Shown in pieces: positions 5,576 to 7,782 of a DNA stretch of 7,782 bases. Below the pieces are notes generated by a model that searched no databases, had not been told where the DNA came from, and saw only the letters and a program-made list of their open reading frames with translations. The DNA lies in contig CAJPOL010000082.1 in the NCBI GenBank assembly GCA_905372265.1, positions 1-7,782 on the forward strand, given 5' to 3'. The DNA is from an uncultured Treponema sp. (GTDB lineage Bacteria; Spirochaetota; Spirochaetia; Treponematales; Treponemataceae). Made by a program: the position numbers and the translations under genes. Every line of letters begins with the position of its first letter. The first letter of the stretch is position 1.

Positions 5576-7524
5576 TCAGCTTGCGCTATTGCCCGACTGA
5601 TTGTTAAAAGTGCCGTTGTTGGCACTGTATACGCTGTTGGTGGGGAGAGAACCGTTACTGTAAATCTTGCCGCTCAGCCAGTCAACAGTGCCGCCGTCTA
5701 TATACAATGCGGTTCCGTGAGCATTTACTCTTGGGGGTATTACTCTCCCATGATGCAGTATTTCGGGGCTTTCGGCGTCGCTTTTGCCGGTTTCCCCGAT
5801 AGTCAAGGAACCTCCCCCACAAAAAATCCCCATACCTTGACAATTACAGGTTTTCGCTGGGTGCGGTACACATTGATTGTCCTCTATTACCGTATGCCCT
5901 TTAATAATGGTAGTAATACCGATTCTAGCGCTGCAATCTATACCACATCCTTTGGCTTCTAAGTGCGGATCCGAACTGTTGGTTTTGGTGCTCATATCGA
6001 TTTTATTACCGGTGATTGTACAGCCGTCAATTACCGCCGTACAGGTAGACCACGGCAGACTGATACCGCCGCCTAACGACGACTTGATAGAACCATCATC
6101 TTTAACGGTATTATTTTTGATTGTACAGTTTATCATCGTAAGACGCCCGCCCCCTGTGGGATCATGGTCGTATCGTATGCCTCCGCCGGACGCTTTACTG
6201 ATACAGTCTTCCACCGTTACATTGATAAGCGTCAGATTCGCGTTTGCCCGCGCAAAATACCGCCGCCGCCTGATCCCGCTCTATGGGCATCTACAGCGTC
6301 CTTGCCGTTCCTTAATGTAAGGTTTTGCAGCGTAACCTCAACAGCGCCCGTTACCGTGAATATCCGATGTGACTCTGCAATGGTCGAACTCGATAGCGGC
6401 CCAAGATGATGCGCATCAAGGACGGCGGGCTGATTACTGCCGGGTGCCCCCTGAACGGTTAGATTTTTTGATATTTCGATATGGCCGTGGTTGCCAGTGT
6501 CGTTTGTCGCATTAATAACGCCGTTTAAGGTTATCACGCCGCCGGCAGCAACATTCGTCACTGCCTCCCGTACCTTTTTCCATGCTTCGGTGTGATTGCT
6601 CGTGTCCACGATATATCCGAGCGTACGCGTCTGTTGTGCACCCGACGTTAAGTTTTTTGCATCGGCGAGCCGTATGCCGTAGGTATGCGGTAACGCGGCG
6701 CTATCATCCAGTCTTATATCCGTTTTAAAGTACACGACCCACGGACCGGAGGGCACCGCGTAAGAAGAGTCCGAAAACAAACGGGCGACGCTTCCGTACG
6801 GTAACAGTTTTCCGCCTGAAAGCGTTATGTCAAAACCCGCCCCATTTACGCCTATCGGAATGAACTCTTCCGCTCCGCCGTCTTTTGTAACGCGAAGCCG
6901 AGCGATATCCCCATGCAGCTTGCCGCCGCTGTTTACGGGATCAAGTATTTTGGAACCGTCAATTTCACAGCACACAACATAGTATGCGGGCGAACCCGTA
7001 GTTTTCGCTATTGTTGTCTTCGTAATCTCAGGCGGCAAGGTATTGACCACTATACTCGTGCTGAAGGTTTGGGCGAACTGTCTTCCGCCATCGCTTTTCA
7101 GCGTAATGACCGGCCCGATATCGGCGGTACCCCATTCATACTTTTTTAAAAAGGTGCTTTTATACGTCAACTCCAAGGTATCGGGAGCACTTTGCCTCAG
7201 CGTATAATCCGTACCCGGCGACGGCTGAGACGGCAGACCGGGAAAACGGATAACGGCTGCCGCATCTGAGACAGTACTCGGCATGACAAATCTAAATTTT
7301 TTGGGATTCCGCACCGTCAGTATGACCGTTGCCTCGCGATCCGAAGGGAGACACGCAACGCCTACATCGCTTCTATAGTATACCGAATTGATCTTGAAAC
7401 CGGTAACGGAGGCTTCCGCTGACCAATAACTTAAAAACTCCTCAATATCAGCAGTATACTGCTGACAGCAGGCAAAAATAAGAGCGAAACCGACCACCGT
7501 TATAAAAGTAATATATTTACGCAT
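5576..7524 (-). pseudogene. Frameshifted beta-helix surface lipoprotein
   Basis: Two minus-strand frames join into one gene. The first gives residues 1-423 (MRKYITFITVVGFALIFACC...) up to SGGGGI, then continues as nonsense LRGQTRI and stops at 6232. The second resumes FARANANLTLINVTVEDC and ends NQSGNSAS at 5576. One missing T in the coding strand's T4 tract (plus-strand A4, 6254-6257) explains the break; adding it gives 649 residues. The N-terminus is a lipoprotein signal with Cys19/Cys20 after LIFA, acceptable under the loose spirochaete lipobox. Residues about 40-330 are beta-rich and match no domain I recognise. From about 350 the repeats (ISKNLTVQGAPG, VEVTLQNLTLRNGKDA, GRLTMINCTIKNNT, VIDGCTITGNK) with recurring GGGI are typical of right-handed parallel beta-helix proteins. 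A surface or periplasmic location and a role in adhesion or host interaction are inferences. AAGGA lies 8 bases before the ATG. As written, translation would lose 226 C-terminal residues, most of the helix. Confidence 0.8.
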
Positions 7525-7532
7525 AGTTCTTT

Positions 7533-7537
7533 TCCTT
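7533..7537 (-). promoter_or_regulatory. Ribosome binding site of the lipoprotein gene
   Basis: On the minus strand AAGGA lies 8 bases before the ATG at 7524-7522. Together with the lipoprotein signal peptide that begins at this ATG, it fixes the start of the gene. Confidence 0.7.
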
Positions 7538-7544
7538 AACGCGC

Positions 7545-7573
7545 ACTATGACAGAAGTTACAAGAAAAGACAA
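7545..7573 (-). promoter_or_regulatory. Candidate promoter of the lipoprotein gene
   Basis: Read on the minus strand, TTGTCT (7573-7568) and CATAGT (7550-7545) match the -35 and -10 consensus at 4 of 6 positions each, with an exact 17-base spacer. Transcription would start about 12-15 bases before the ribosome binding site end, giving a short leader. The promoter lies between the stop of the Rpn-type gene (7618) and the lipoprotein ATG, so the lipoprotein can be expressed on its own. Confidence 0.4.
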
Positions 7574-7591
7574 TAGGGCAGATCAACCGCA

Positions 7592-7607
7592 AGTAACCAT
7601 GGTTACT
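7592..7607. promoter_or_regulatory. Perfect 16-bp palindrome, possible operator
   Basis: AGTAACCATGGTTACT equals its own reverse complement. It sits 11 bases past the stop of the Rpn-type gene and 19 bases upstream of the lipoprotein's -35 box. With no loop and no T run it is a poor terminator; a binding site for a dimeric regulator is the more natural reading. GGTTAC also recurs at 7630-7635 and 7654-7659, but there it encodes Val-Thr in the Rpn-type reading frame and may be coincidental. Confidence 0.35.
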
Positions 7608-7617
7608 GCATTACCTA

Positions 7618-7782
7618 TCATTTAAGCGCGGTTACTTCTGCAGCCGTTAATCCGGTTACCTTTACAATATTTTCGATAGATAAGCCGAATTGCAACAGAT
7701 TTTTTGCCGTTTCGAGCGCTTTTTGATGGGAACCGCGGGCTTCGCCCTGGCGCATACCTTGTGCAACTCCTTGTGTCATTCC
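7618..7782 (-). CDS. Rpn-type recombination-promoting nuclease, C-terminal tail (partial)
   Basis: The last 54 codons of a minus-strand gene enter from the right edge and end at TGA (7620-7618). The tail has the look of Rpn/PD-(D/E)XK putative transposase proteins: a glycine/glutamine run (GMTQGVAQGMRQGEARG), then a helical segment (KALETAKNLLQFGLSIENIV) and a final helix-turn pattern KVTGLTAAEVTALK. In this family the nuclease core lies upstream and the tail is variable, so no catalytic residue can be checked here. E. coli RpnA-D are Ca2+-stimulated DNA endonucleases that raise RecA-independent recombination; some family members act in phage defence. Treponema genomes tend to carry several copies. 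The next gene downstream is the lipoprotein, 93 bases away with its own promoter. Confidence 0.72.
   Translation of the reverse strand, partial: GMTQGVAQGMRQGEARGSHQKALETAKNLLQFGLSIENIVKVTGLTAAEVTALK

Noticed and set aside
5484..5588. Third-frame tail after the lipoprotein stop (KLNGQGMIPAEKDE... ending LKRA)
   Set aside because: It would need a second frameshift right at the stop codon, is only about 33 codons long and shows no beta-helix pattern. It might be an old C-terminus, but there is no positive evidence.
5431..5625. Minus-strand frame of 64 codons over the 3' end of the lipoprotein gene
   Set aside because: It reads through the 9-bp GC hairpin and overlaps the lipoprotein's end in another frame; composition is arginine-rich and not protein-like.
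6250..6270. Programmed ribosomal frameshift in the lipoprotein gene
   Set aside because: The junction (GGT ATT TTG CGC) lacks a slippery heptamer and no downstream pseudoknot is obvious; a simple one-base deletion is more economical.
6258..6270. GGC triplet repeat as a phase-variation tract
   Set aside because: Gain or loss of triplets keeps the reading frame, so it cannot cause the observed break.
5534..6409. Plus-strand open frames across the lipoprotein region
   Set aside because: They are antisense shadows of the beta-helix frame, with cysteine/proline-poor-quality composition and no ribosome binding sites.
1..7782. CRISPR array, tRNA, rRNA or riboswitch
   Set aside because: No regularly spaced repeats, no cloverleaf and no conserved riboswitch core were seen on either strand.

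Overview
The window looks like chromosomal DNA from a spirochaete of the genus Treponema, most likely one of the oral species of intermediate GC content (T. vincentii/T. medium type). This is an inference. It rests on the permissive lipobox of the cysteine-rich lipoprotein, its large beta-helix surface domain, the short CstA form, the Rpn-type nuclease tail with its glycine/glutamine repeats, and GC-rich hairpins between genes. No rRNA, tRNA or CRISPR array was seen.

Layout: positions 1-377 hold no intact gene. The minus strand carries a start-less remnant (138-368) and, after it, a short open frame running off the left edge. Three plus-strand genes follow: an ABC exporter half-transporter with fused ATPase (378-2171), a CstA-family inner-membrane transporter (2302-3807, starting 25 codons inside the longest open frame) and a MATE-family multidrug/cation antiporter (3962-5341). 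The gaps of 130 and 154 bp, a good promoter before cstA and a hairpin after it suggest separate transcription units. They may share a theme of membrane transport but need not form one pathway.

Between 5343 and 5466 a cluster of hairpins lies downstream of the MATE gene, where it meets a convergent gene. That gene (5576-7524, minus strand) encodes a large exported lipoprotein with a C-terminal right-handed beta-helix. A one-base deletion in a T tract (plus strand 6254-6257) breaks the frame; restoring the base gives 649 residues. Its promoter and ribosome binding site are visible. Beyond it, the right edge cuts through a minus-strand gene whose last 54 codons match the C-terminal tail of Rpn (PD-(D/E)XK) recombination-promoting nucleases.

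No previously undescribed multi-gene system could be supported. The points most worth a second look are the frameshifted surface lipoprotein beside an Rpn gene, the nested inverted-repeat cluster at 5343-5466, the IS-end-like hairpin at 3827-3865, and the decayed gene end abutting the ABC transporter.
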